Shown: piece after piece, positions 1 through 6,276 of the stretch
How positions within the stretch are numbered: the first letter of the stretch is position 1
Layout of the letters: the number at the start of each line of letters is the position of its first letter
DNA from: an uncultured Pseudorhodoferax sp.
GTDB taxonomy: Bacteria > Pseudomonadota > Gammaproteobacteria > Burkholderiales > Burkholderiaceae
Assembly (NCBI GenBank): GCA_913776795.1
Contig: CAJYRH010000639.1
Location: 1 to 9,859 of the forward strand
Length of the DNA stretch: 9,859 nucleotides
Reading direction: 5' to 3'
The notes under the pieces: model-generated
Told to the model about the DNA's origin: nothing
The model's input: the letters and a program-made list of their open reading frames with translations, nothing else
The model's database searches: none
Program-made: the position numbers and the translations under genes

Positions 1-573
1 CTGGTGCCGCGCGCGCAGCTGGACACCGTCGCCGCCCTGGTGCGCGACCTGCTGCCCGGCTACCGCATGGGCGACCCGGCGGACCCGGCCACGCGACTGG
101 GGCCTCTCGTCTCGGCGCAGCAGCGCGAACGCGTGCAGGCGCAGGTCGAGGCTGCGCTGGCGCGTGGCGCGCAGCGCCTGTCGGGCCCGCCCGCCGCGCT
201 GCCGGCCAGCGGCTTCTTCGTGCCGCCGACCGTGCTGGGCGGCATCGGCCCGGACGACCCGATCGCGCGCGAAGAGGTGTTCGGCCCGGTGCTGGTGGTG
301 TTGCCGCACGACGGCGTGGACGACGCCGTGGCCCAGGCCAACGGCACCGACTACGGCTTGGCTGCTGCCGTCTGGGCCGCCACGCCGCGAGAGGCCCTGG
401 CCGTGGGCCGGCGCCTGCGGGCCGGGCAGGTCGACATCCAGGGCGCGCCCTTCAACCCCGAGGCGCCGTTCGGCGGCTTCGGCCGCTCGGGCCTGGGCCG
501 AGAGAACGGCCTGCACGGCCTGCAGGAATTTCTCGAACCCGTGGCGCTGCAGTTGCCCCCCGCACTGGCCTGA
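1..573 (+). CDS. Aldehyde dehydrogenase, C-terminal part (5' end outside window)
   Basis: The last 190 residues of an NAD(P)-dependent aldehyde dehydrogenase, which oxidises an aldehyde to a carboxylic acid in the cytoplasm. The reading frame is open from base 1, so the start, most of the Rossmann domain, the general-base glutamate and the catalytic cysteine all lie upstream of the window. Visible family landmarks, in residues of this fragment, are LGPLVS (33-38), GFFVPPTVL (71-79), EEVFGPVL (91-98, holding the glutamate that contacts the nicotinamide ribose in the family), NGTDYGLAAAV (114-124) and the C-terminal FGGFGRSGLGRENG (157-170). The C-terminal length looks intact. The crotonase-like gene starts 16 bp after the stop codon, so the two are probably co-transcribed and may act in one degradation route. 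Family assignment is firm. The substrate cannot be told from this part. Confidence 0.95.
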   Translation: MVPRAQLDTVAALVRDLLPGYRMGDPADPATRLGPLVSAQQRERVQAQVEAALARGAQRLSGPPAALPASGFFVPPTVLGGIGPDDPIAREEVFGPVLVVLPHDGVDDAVAQANGTDYGLAAAVWAATPREALAVGRRLRAGQVDIQGAPFNPEAPFGGFGRSGLGRENGLHGLQEFLEPVALQLPPALA

Positions 574-589
574 ACCGGAGAACCACCCC

Positions 590-1402
590 ATGCATTTCGA
601 ACAGATCCGCTACGCCGTCGACGGCCCCGTCGCCACCATCACCCTGCAGCGCCCCGAGCGCATGAACGCGCTGACCCGCGTGCTCGAGGCCGAGCTGCGC
701 AGTGCCATGGAGGCGGCCGACCGCGACACTGCCGTGCGCGCCATCGTGCTGACCGGCGCCGGCCGCGCCTTCTGCGCCGGCATGGACATGGACGAGCTGG
801 AGACGCTGCCGCCCGAGGACATCCGCGCAGAACAGTGGATGCGGCCCTACGACATGAACCGCCGCGCCGACTACCAGACGCGCTACTCCTACTTCCCGGC
901 CGTGGGCAAGCCCATCGTCTGCGCCATCAACGGCGCGGCTGCGGGCCTGGGCCTGGTGATGGCGCTGTACAGCGACTTTCGCCTCGCCGCGCGCCAGGCC
1001 GTGTTCGCCACCGCCTTTGCCAAACGAGGCCTGATCGCCGAGCACGGCATCGCCTGGATGCTGCCGCGCGTCGTGGGCCATGCGCACGCCACCGACCTGC
1101 TGCTGACCTCGCGCAAGGTCGACGCGGCCGAGGCGCTGGCCATGGGCCTGGTGCACCGCGTGGTAGAGGCCGATGCGCTGGCGGGCGAGGCGCAGGCGCT
1201 GGCGCGCCAGCTGTCGGCCGAAGTGTCGCCGCGCTCGGTGCGCGTGATGAAGCGCCAGCTCTGGGAGGCGCACTACCAGACACTGGGCGAGGCCGTGGCG
1301 CTGGCCAATGCCGAGATGGTGGAGAGCCTGCGCAGCGCCGATTTCCAGGAAGGCGTGCGGCACTTCGTGGAGAAGCGCGCGGCGCGGTTCACGGGGAGGT
1401 GA
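590..1402 (+). CDS. Enoyl-CoA hydratase/isomerase (crotonase) family protein with atypical active site
   Basis: A 270-residue crotonase-superfamily protein, normal length for the family. These enzymes bind acyl-CoA thioesters and stabilise an enolate in an oxyanion hole. Family landmarks are RPERMNAL (21-28), the first oxyanion segment GAGRAFCAGMDM (56-67), the second segment INGAAAGLGL (113-122), the SDFRLAA stretch (128-134) and the C-terminal RVMKRQLW (218-225). Counted against rat mitochondrial hydratase, both catalytic glutamates are missing: the Glu144 position is Val123 and the Glu164 position is Phe143. Instead Glu151, in GLIAEHG, falls where dienoyl-CoA isomerase has Asp204. It may therefore be an isomerase or another crotonase type and not a hydratase; that is inference. 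The ATG at 590 has GGAG 9 nt upstream, and the domain begins at once. It overlaps the convergent LysR gene by 14 bp. Confidence 0.93.
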   Translation: MHFEQIRYAVDGPVATITLQRPERMNALTRVLEAELRSAMEAADRDTAVRAIVLTGAGRAFCAGMDMDELETLPPEDIRAEQWMRPYDMNRRADYQTRYSYFPAVGKPIVCAINGAAAGLGLVMALYSDFRLAARQAVFATAFAKRGLIAEHGIAWMLPRVVGHAHATDLLLTSRKVDAAEALAMGLVHRVVEADALAGEAQALARQLSAEVSPRSVRVMKRQLWEAHYQTLGEAVALANAEMVESLRSADFQEGVRHFVEKRAARFTGR

Positions 1403-2369
1403 GGGCCTCGGCTTCGTCCTGCACGGCTTGCGCCGGGCCGCGCGCGGCGGGCACGGCAGCGCCCACCCAGCCGGCCGCCGAACCGATGCCCTGCAGCAGG
1501 TGCTCCGTGAACGCGCGCACTTTGGCATTGGCCCGCCCGCCCGGTCGGAGCAGGTGGATGCCGCTGACCTCGGCCGGCGGCGCGTCCTCCAGCTGCAGTT
1601 CGACGATGCGCCCAGCCGCCAGGTCTTCGCCGATGGCCCAGTTGGGCATCAGCGCGATGCCCAGGCCACGGGCCGCACACATGCGCCGCGTGTCGCAGTC
1701 GTTGCTTTCCAATGCGAACTGCGGCGGTTGGCGCCAGTCGATGCCGGCCAGCTCGCGCCAGCCGCGCACGCTGGTGCTGTGCTGGCGGTCGATCAGCCGG
1801 TGCTGCGCCAGGTCGGCCATGCGGCGCGGCGTGCCGTGGCGGCGCAGGTAGGCGGGCGAGGCGCCCATCACGTAGCGCTGGCTGCCGATGCGCCGGCTCA
1901 CCAGCGCGCTGTCGGGCTGCTCGCCGATGCGGATGACGAGGTCGAAGCGCTCGGCCAGGGGGTCGACCACACGCTCGGTCAGCTCCAGCTCCACGTTGAG
2001 CGCCGGGTAGCGGTCGAACAGCGCGGGCAGGTGCGGCGCCACGTGGCGGCGGCCGAAGGCCGGCACGCAGCTCACGCGCAGCAGGCCCTGCACGCTGCCG
2101 TCCAGCGCCACCACCTCGCTGCGCGTGTCCATGAGCTCGTGCAGGATCTTCAGCGCGCGCTCGTACAGCAGCGTGCCCGCCTCGGTCAGCGCCAGCGCGC
2201 GCGTGGAGCGTGTGAGCAAAGGCACCTGCATCTCGCGCTCCAGCGCGTCGATCTGGCGCGCCACCGACGAGGCCGCCAGGCCGCGGCGCCGCGCAGCGGC
2301 GGAAAAGCTCCTGTCCTGCACCACGTCGACGAACAGGGACAGGCTCTCGGCAAAGCCCAATGGATTCAT
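1389..2369 (-). CDS. LysR-family transcriptional regulator (CrgA-like subgroup)
   Basis: A 326-residue LysR-type regulator. The N-terminal winged helix-turn-helix spans about residues 5-65, with SFSAAARRRGLAASSVARQI (21-40) as the helix-turn-helix core and RSTRALALTEAG (54-65) as the wing. An effector-binding periplasmic-binding-protein-like domain runs from about 93 to 293; AERFDLVIRIG (139-149) and the SRRIGSQRYVMGASPAYL region resemble the CrgA-like group. The last 30 or so residues, rich in Ala and Gly, extend beyond the usual LysR end. Reading continues upstream to 2450, but the ATG at 2369 is chosen because it begins the canonical N-terminus and has GAGG 7 nt upstream. The gene is divergent from the Bug/maleylacetate-reductase operon with a 100-bp gap, the classic arrangement for a LysR protein controlling its neighbour and itself. 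It is convergent with the crotonase gene. The inducer is unknown; a pathway intermediate is likely. Confidence 0.93.
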   Translation of the reverse strand: MNPLGFAESLSLFVDVVQDRSFSAAARRRGLAASSVARQIDALEREMQVPLLTRSTRALALTEAGTLLYERALKILHELMDTRSEVVALDGSVQGLLRVSCVPAFGRRHVAPHLPALFDRYPALNVELELTERVVDPLAERFDLVIRIGEQPDSALVSRRIGSQRYVMGASPAYLRRHGTPRRMADLAQHRLIDRQHSTSVRGWRELAGIDWRQPPQFALESNDCDTRRMCAARGLGIALMPNWAIGEDLAAGRIVELQLEDAPPAEVSGIHLLRPGGRANAKVRAFTEHLLQGIGSAAGWVGAAVPAARGPAQAVQDEAEALTSP

Positions 2370-2469
2370 TTGTGCACCTCGCGCAAAAGCATTTGGCTTA
2401 CAGCCGGTATTCCAGCTGTATCGCGCAAAGAATAGCATCAGCACCCTCATCTGACCGAGCCTTCAAGCC
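2370..2469. promoter_or_regulatory. Divergent LysR / Bug intergenic region with candidate operator
   Basis: This 100-bp gap is more AT-rich than its surroundings. It holds an exact 9-bp direct repeat, TCGCGCAAA, at 2379-2387 and 2421-2429. The copies are 42 bp apart, which is close to four helical turns. Between them lies a dyad, TACAGC (2399-2404) and GCTGTA (2415-2420), with a 10-bp spacer. Such an arrangement would suit a LysR tetramer contacting two faces-in-phase sites, but no perfect T-N11-A box is centred on the dyad. I see no strong -35/-10 pair for either gene. The assignment to the neighbouring LysR protein is inference from position. Confidence 0.5.
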
Positions 2470-3483
2470 ATGCACCCACACGAGACAACGGGCGTGCCCG
2501 AGCCCATCCGGACCACCACGCCGAGCCGGCGCCACGCGCTGCTGGGTGCCGGCATGTCCCTCCTGCTGCTCGCCGTCGGGCCGGTGCTGGCACAGGACTC
2601 CCCGAGCCGCATGCTGACGCTGATCGTGCCCTTCGCGGCCGGCGGTACCGTGGACAAGGTTGCCCGCATGGTCCAGGAGCCGCTGCGCGAGCGGCTGGGC
2701 CAGCAGGTGCTGGTGGACAACCGCGCCGGCGCCGGCGGCACCATCGGCATGGCCCAGCTGGCCAAGAGCGCGCCGGACGGCTACACGGTGGCCATGGTGT
2801 TCGACTCCTACGCGACCGAGCAGCACATCCACCGCAAGCTGCCCTACGAGACGCTGCGCGACTTCGCCGGCGTTTCCTACGCGGTGCGCTCGCCGATGGT
2901 GCTGGTGGTGCCCGCGGCCTCACCCTACAAGACGCTGCCGGACTATGTGGCCACCGCGCGCCAGCGCGACGTGACCTACGCCTCGGTCGGCGCGGGCAGT
3001 TCCAACCACCTGGCGGCCGAGCTGTTCCACGAGACCGCCGGCAGCCGCGGCCTGCACGTGCCCTACAAGGGGGGCGGCCCGGCCATCGCCGACCTGCTGG
3101 GCGGCCATGTGGACTCCATGGTCGCCAGCCTGCCGCTGGTGCTGCCGCATGTGCAGGCCGGCAAGCTGCGCGCGCTGGCCGTCACGGCGCCGGCGCGCAG
3201 CGCGGCGCTGCCCGAGGTGCCGGCCGTGGCCGAGACGCACAAGGGGTTCGAGATCTACTCCTGGGTCGGCATGGTGGCGCCCGCGAAGACGCCCGGGCCG
3301 GTGCTGGACAAGCTCTCGGCCGCCATGGCGGCCACGCTGCGCGACCCGGCGCTGGCGCGCCGCATGGCCGACAACGGCTTCGAGGTCGTGGCCGGCGACC
3401 GCGCCGCCATGGACCAGCTGGTGCAGCGCGAAAGCCAGCGCTGGGGCCAGCTCATCGCCAAGCGCAAGATCAGCGTGGAGTGA
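2470..3483 (+). CDS. Bug/TctC-family periplasmic substrate-binding protein
   Basis: A 337-residue tripartite tricarboxylate receptor (Bug/TctC) protein. This family binds small, usually carboxylated, ligands in the periplasm. The N-terminal signal has a long n-region, SRRHALLG (19-26) with a twin arginine, a hydrophobic core (about 29-40) and a likely cleavage site after VLA (39-41), before QD. Export could be Sec or Tat. Mature-domain landmarks are VPFAAGGTVDKVAR (53-66), VDNRAGAGGTIG, APDGYT, PYKGGGPAIADLLGGHVD and the ALPEVPAVAE segment, all typical of the family. No TctA/TctB membrane subunits lie nearby, as is common for the expanded orphan Bug proteins of Burkholderiales. The start codon has no obvious ribosome binding site, but later ATGs would cut into the signal peptide. 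Its stop overlaps the maleylacetate reductase start, so the two are translationally coupled and the ligand may be a precursor of the pathway. The ligand is not predictable here. Confidence 0.94.
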   Translation: MHPHETTGVPEPIRTTTPSRRHALLGAGMSLLLLAVGPVLAQDSPSRMLTLIVPFAAGGTVDKVARMVQEPLRERLGQQVLVDNRAGAGGTIGMAQLAKSAPDGYTVAMVFDSYATEQHIHRKLPYETLRDFAGVSYAVRSPMVLVVPAASPYKTLPDYVATARQRDVTYASVGAGSSNHLAAELFHETAGSRGLHVPYKGGGPAIADLLGGHVDSMVASLPLVLPHVQAGKLRALAVTAPARSAALPEVPAVAETHKGFEIYSWVGMVAPAKTPGPVLDKLSAAMAATLRDPALARRMADNGFEVVAGDRAAMDQLVQRESQRWGQLIAKRKISVE

Positions 3484-4556
3484 GCGCCGTGCAAGACCGC
3501 CCTTTCACCTACGAGAGCCGCGCGCAGCGCGTGCTGTTCGGCCCCGGCACGCTGGCGCAGGCACCCGAGGAGCTGGACCGGCTCGGCGCGCGCAAGGCAC
3601 TGGTGCTGTGCACCGCGCCGCAGCGCACCCAGGCCGAACAGGTAGCCGCCCTGCTGGGGCCGCGCGCCGCCGGCATCTTCGACGGTGCCGTGATGCATGT
3701 GCCCATGGCCAGCGCCGAGGCCGCGCGCGCCGCGGCGGCAGCGGCCGGTGCAGACGCGCTGGTGGCCGTGGGCGGCGGCTCCACCGTGGGCCTGGCCAAG
3801 GCCATCGCACTGGTGTCGCCGCTGCCGGTGCTGGCGATCCCCACCACCTACGCGGGCTCGGAGATGACGCCCATCTACGGGCTGACCGAGAACGGCATCA
3901 AGCGCACCGGCCGCGACGTGCGCGTGCTGCCGCGCAGCGTGCTGTACGACCCCGAACTCACGCTGGCGCTGCCGGTGGGCCTGTCGTTGGTGAGCGGCAT
4001 CAACGCCATCGCGCACGCGGCCGAGGGCCTGTACGCGGCCGACGGCAACCCGGTCACGGGCCTGATGGCGGCCGAGGGCATCGCCGCGCTGGGCCGCGCG
4101 CTGCCCGCACTGCACGCCGCGCCGCACGACCTGGCCGCGCGCAGCGATGCGCTGTACGGTGCCTGGCTGTGCGGCCTGGTGCTGGGCAGCGTGGCCATGG
4201 CGCTGCACCACAAGCTGTGCCACACGCTGGGCGGCAGCTTCAACCTGCCGCACGCCGAGCTGCACACCGTGGTGCTGCCGCACGTGCTGGCCTACAACGC
4301 GGGCGCAGCGCCACAGGCCATGCAGCGCATCGCCACCGCACTGGGAACGGCCGACGCGGCGCAGGGCGTGCAGGCGCTGGCGCGCCGGCTGGGCGCGCCG
4401 GTGGCGCTGCGCGACATCGGCATGCGGGAGGAAGACGTCGACCGGGCCTGCGCGCTGGCCCTGCGCGACGCCTACCCCAACCCGCGGCCGATCGAGGCCG
4501 GGCCGCTGCGGGCCTTGCTGCAGGCGGCCTACGAGGGCGCAGCGCCGGCCGGCTGA
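3480..4556 (+). CDS. Maleylacetate reductase (iron-type alcohol dehydrogenase superfamily)
   Basis: A 358-residue maleylacetate reductase, which reduces maleylacetate (or chloromaleylacetate) to 3-oxoadipate with NAD(P)H. This is the last step of hydroxyquinol, resorcinol and chlorocatechol breakdown before the beta-ketoadipate route. Landmarks are YESRAQRVLFGPG (11-23), the nucleotide loop VGGGSTVGLAKAIAL (97-111), PTTYAGSEMTPIYGLTENG (121-139), INAIAHAAEGLYA (174-186), ALHHKLCHTLGGSFNLPHAE (241-260), HTVVLPHVLAYN (262-273) and NPRPIEAGPLRALL (334-347). At the metal-ligand positions of iron alcohol dehydrogenases (FucO Asp196, His200, His263, His277) it has Asn175, His179, His244 and His258. 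The Asp-to-Asn change is, as I recall, usual in this subfamily. The GTG at 3480 overlaps the Bug stop (GTGA); a second in-frame GTG at 3489 is possible. No ring-cleavage dioxygenase is present in the window. Confidence 0.93.
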   Translation: MSAVQDRPFTYESRAQRVLFGPGTLAQAPEELDRLGARKALVLCTAPQRTQAEQVAALLGPRAAGIFDGAVMHVPMASAEAARAAAAAAGADALVAVGGGSTVGLAKAIALVSPLPVLAIPTTYAGSEMTPIYGLTENGIKRTGRDVRVLPRSVLYDPELTLALPVGLSLVSGINAIAHAAEGLYAADGNPVTGLMAAEGIAALGRALPALHAAPHDLAARSDALYGAWLCGLVLGSVAMALHHKLCHTLGGSFNLPHAELHTVVLPHVLAYNAGAAPQAMQRIATALGTADAAQGVQALARRLGAPVALRDIGMREEDVDRACALALRDAYPNPRPIEAGPLRALLQAAYEGAAPAG

Positions 4557-4572
4557 CGGCCGTCCGCGTCAG
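4553..4572. other. Small dyad spanning both convergent stop codons
   Basis: CTGACG (4553-4558) and CGTCAG (4567-4572) form a 6-bp inverted repeat with an 8-nt loop. The left arm contains the maleylacetate reductase stop and the right arm contains the complement of the TetR stop. It could be a weak bidirectional 3'-end hairpin for the two convergent genes, which lie only 12 bp apart. There is no T-tract on either strand, so it is not a normal intrinsic terminator. Confidence 0.25.
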
Positions 4573-5183
4573 AGCTCCGTCTTCAGGCTGTCGAACGCCT
4601 CACGCAGAAATTTGGCCGCCGGCTTGCGCGGGCCGGCCTGCTCGCGCCAGGACTGCAGCGCGAGCCGCAGGGCGCCGATGGACACCATGGCTACCATGCG
4701 CAGGGCCGCACGGCGCTCGGGCTGGCGCCAGACCTCGCACAGCGCGTCGAACACCACCACCTCCTGCTGCGCATAGAAGGCCTGCTTGCGCGCCAGCAGC
4801 GCATCGCTGGAGCGCATGAGGTTGTCCACCGCCGTCATCTGCTCGGTGGTGTAGCGCGCGATGTGCTTGACCATCACGTCGCGCACCGCATCCAGCGGCG
4901 CCTGGTCGGGCGAGGCCTTGCGCAGGTCGTCCAGCAGGCGGGCCGAATCCTCGGCCTGCCAGAACACGATGATCTCGTCCTTGGACTTGAAGTACGAGAA
5001 GAAAGCGCGGCGCGAGATGCCGGCCTCGGCCGCGATGGCGTCCAGCGTCGTGCCCTCGTAGCCTTGGGCGAGGAACAGGCGCTGCGCCGCCTCCGCGATG
5101 CGCTGGCGGGTCTCGCGGCGCTTGCGCTCGCGCAGGCCTTCTTCGGCGGGCGTAAGGCCCGTGCTGGGGAAAATTCCTGACAT
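4569..5183 (-). CDS. TetR/AcrR-family transcriptional repressor
   Basis: A 204-residue TetR-family regulator of normal length. The DNA-binding domain covers about residues 19-71: RERKRRETRQRIAEAAQRLF, then GYEGTTLDAIAAEAGISRRA (41-60) with the helix-turn-helix, and FFSYFKSKDEII (61-72). The rest is a variable alpha-helical ligand-binding and dimerisation domain. The ATG at 5183 is preferred over a TTG at 5201 (which would add MQETPA), because the TTG would start almost at the expected transcript end and overlaps the -35 of the divergent promoter. The gene is divergent from the SDR/hydrolase operon, and the gap carries two matching palindromes that cover both predicted promoters. It most likely represses that operon and itself. 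It converges on maleylacetate reductase with 12 bp between stops. The ligand is unknown, perhaps the SDR substrate or an acyl-CoA. Confidence 0.93.
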   Translation of the reverse strand: MSGIFPSTGLTPAEEGLRERKRRETRQRIAEAAQRLFLAQGYEGTTLDAIAAEAGISRRAFFSYFKSKDEIIVFWQAEDSARLLDDLRKASPDQAPLDAVRDVMVKHIARYTTEQMTAVDNLMRSSDALLARKQAFYAQQEVVVFDALCEVWRQPERRAALRMVAMVSIGALRLALQSWREQAGPRKPAAKFLREAFDSLKTEL

Positions 5184-5195
5184 GGCCGGGGTCTC

Positions 5196-5224
5196 TTGCA
5201 AAACTGCACTGAGTGCAATAATAT
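5196..5224 (+). promoter_or_regulatory. Candidate sigma-70 promoter for the SDR/hydrolase operon
   Basis: TTGCAA (5196-5201) and TAATAT (5219-5224) are separated by exactly 17 bp. Each matches the sigma-70 consensus at four of six positions. Transcription would begin near 5231, giving a leader of about 47 nt. The left operator palindrome fills the spacer and the right one covers the expected start point, so repressor binding would block polymerase. Confidence 0.5.
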
Positions 5225-5238
5225 TTGCACTCAGTGCA
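5205..5238. promoter_or_regulatory. Twin palindromic TetR operator
   Basis: TGCACTGAGTGCA (5205-5217) and TGCACTCAGTGCA (5226-5238) are each perfect 6-bp-arm palindromes around one central base, and each is the exact reverse complement of the other. Including one flanking base, they make a perfect inverted repeat with 14-bp arms around the spacer TAATAT (5219-5224). Centres are 21 bp apart, two helical turns, so two repressor dimers could sit on the same face. Size, symmetry and position between the TetR gene and its divergent neighbour fit TetR-family operators well. Direct binding by this TetR is inferred from position. Confidence 0.85.
5218..5223 (-). promoter_or_regulatory. Candidate -10 element for the TetR gene
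   Basis: On the minus strand this reads TATTAT, a five-of-six match to TATAAT. Transcription would begin near 5210, inside the left operator, with a leader of about 27 nt before the ATG at 5183. The -35 region is poor (TCAAAC at 17-bp spacing). If real, the repressor regulates itself. Confidence 0.4.
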
Positions 5239-5277
5239 TTGTTTGACCACCCAGTTTAGCCCCTCCCCGCAAGCACC

Positions 5278-6270
5278 ATGAACCACTGGACCGCCTCCGA
5301 CATCCCTCCCCTGCACGGCCGCACCGCCGTGGTGACCGGCACCGGCGGCCTCGGCCTGCAGGATGCGCTGGCTCTGGCCCGCGCGGGCGCCAGCGTGGTG
5401 CTGGCCGGGCGCAACCCGACCAAGGGCCGGGATGCGCTGCAGCAGATCCGGCAGAGCGTGCCGCAGGCCAAGGTGGTGTTCGCGCCGCTGGACCTGGCCA
5501 GCCTGGCATCGGTGGCGGCCTTCGGCCAGGCACTGCGCGGCTCGCACGAGCGCATCGACCTGCTGGTCAACAACGCCGCCGTGATGGCGCCGCCCCAGCG
5601 GCAGCAGACGGCCGACGGCTTCGAGCTGCAGTTGGGCACCAATCACCTGGGCCACTTCGCGCTCACGGCCGCGTTGCTGCCGCTGCTGCGCAAGGGCCAT
5701 GCGCCGCGCGTGGTCAGCGTGTCCAGCATCGCCGCGCGCAACGGCCGCATCGACTTCGACGACCTGCAGGCGCAGCGGCACTACGCGCCCATGCAGGCCT
5801 ATGCCCAGTCCAAGCTGGCCTGCCTGCTGTTCGCGCTGGAGCTGCAGCGCCGCAGCGATGCCGCGGGCTGGGGGATCCAGAGCCTGGCGGCCCACCCTGG
5901 CATTGCACGCACCGACCTGCTGCCCAACGGGGCCGGCGCAACCAGCCTGCCGGGCCTGGCGCGCCGCTGGCTCTGGTTCCTGTTCCAGCCCGCCGCGCAG
6001 GGCGCCTGGCCGACGCTGTACGCCGCGACCGCGCCGCAGGCCCGGGGCGGCCACTACCACGGCCCGCACCGGCTGGGCGAGACCCGCGGCCATCCCGCGC
6101 CCGCCCGCTTGCCCGCGCAGGCACTGGACACGGCCGCCGCAGCCCGCCTGTGGGCCGTGTCGCAGCAGCTCACTGGCGCGGTGTTCGGCGACCGGCCGGC
6201 GGCACTGCCGCCAAGCACCGCGCGCAGTGCCCGCCTGGGCGCCGTGCTGGCCCTGGCCCAACCGGCCTGA
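5278..6270 (+). CDS. Short-chain dehydrogenase/reductase (retinol-dehydrogenase-like)
   Basis: A 330-residue SDR oxidoreductase of the group resembling retinol dehydrogenase and WW-domain oxidoreductase; it would use NAD(P)(H) on an alcohol or ketone. Landmarks are the beta1 strand and glycine loop [10 protein letters not shown] (18-27), AGRNPTKG (43-50) after beta2, [12 protein letters not shown] (71-82), NNAAVMAPP (98-106), [10 protein letters not shown] (121-130), the catalytic serine in VSVSSIA (146-152) and the catalytic Tyr175 and Lys179 in YAQSK. The glycine loop reads TG-TG-GLG, one residue shorter than the usual TGxxxGLG. The last 110 residues are Ala/Pro-rich and extend beyond the core fold. 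It is the first gene after the TetR operator and is 6 bp from the hydrolase gene. It has no good ribosome binding site. The substrate is unknown. Confidence 0.9.
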   Translation: MNHWTASDIPPLHGRTAVVTGTGGLGLQDALALARAGASVVLAGRNPTKGRDALQQIRQSVPQAKVVFAPLDLASLASVAAFGQALRGSHERIDLLVNNAAVMAPPQRQQTADGFELQLGTNHLGHFALTAALLPLLRKGHAPRVVSVSSIAARNGRIDFDDLQAQRHYAPMQAYAQSKLACLLFALELQRRSDAAGWGIQSLAAHPGIARTDLLPNGAGATSLPGLARRWLWFLFQPAAQGAWPTLYAATAPQARGGHYHGPHRLGETRGHPAPARLPAQALDTAAAARLWAVSQQLTGAVFGDRPAALPPSTARSARLGAVLALAQPA

Positions 6271-6276
6271 CGCGCC

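Noticed and set aside
3107..4819. A 570-codon plus-strand frame overlapping the Bug, maleylacetate reductase and TetR genes
   Set aside because: An Arg/Ala-rich out-of-frame shadow of the maleylacetate reductase gene; no recognisable motif.
5184..5201. TTG at 5201 as the TetR start, adding six residues
   Set aside because: It would leave a leader of about 10 nt from the best -10 element. The ATG at 5183 gives a normal TetR N-terminus.
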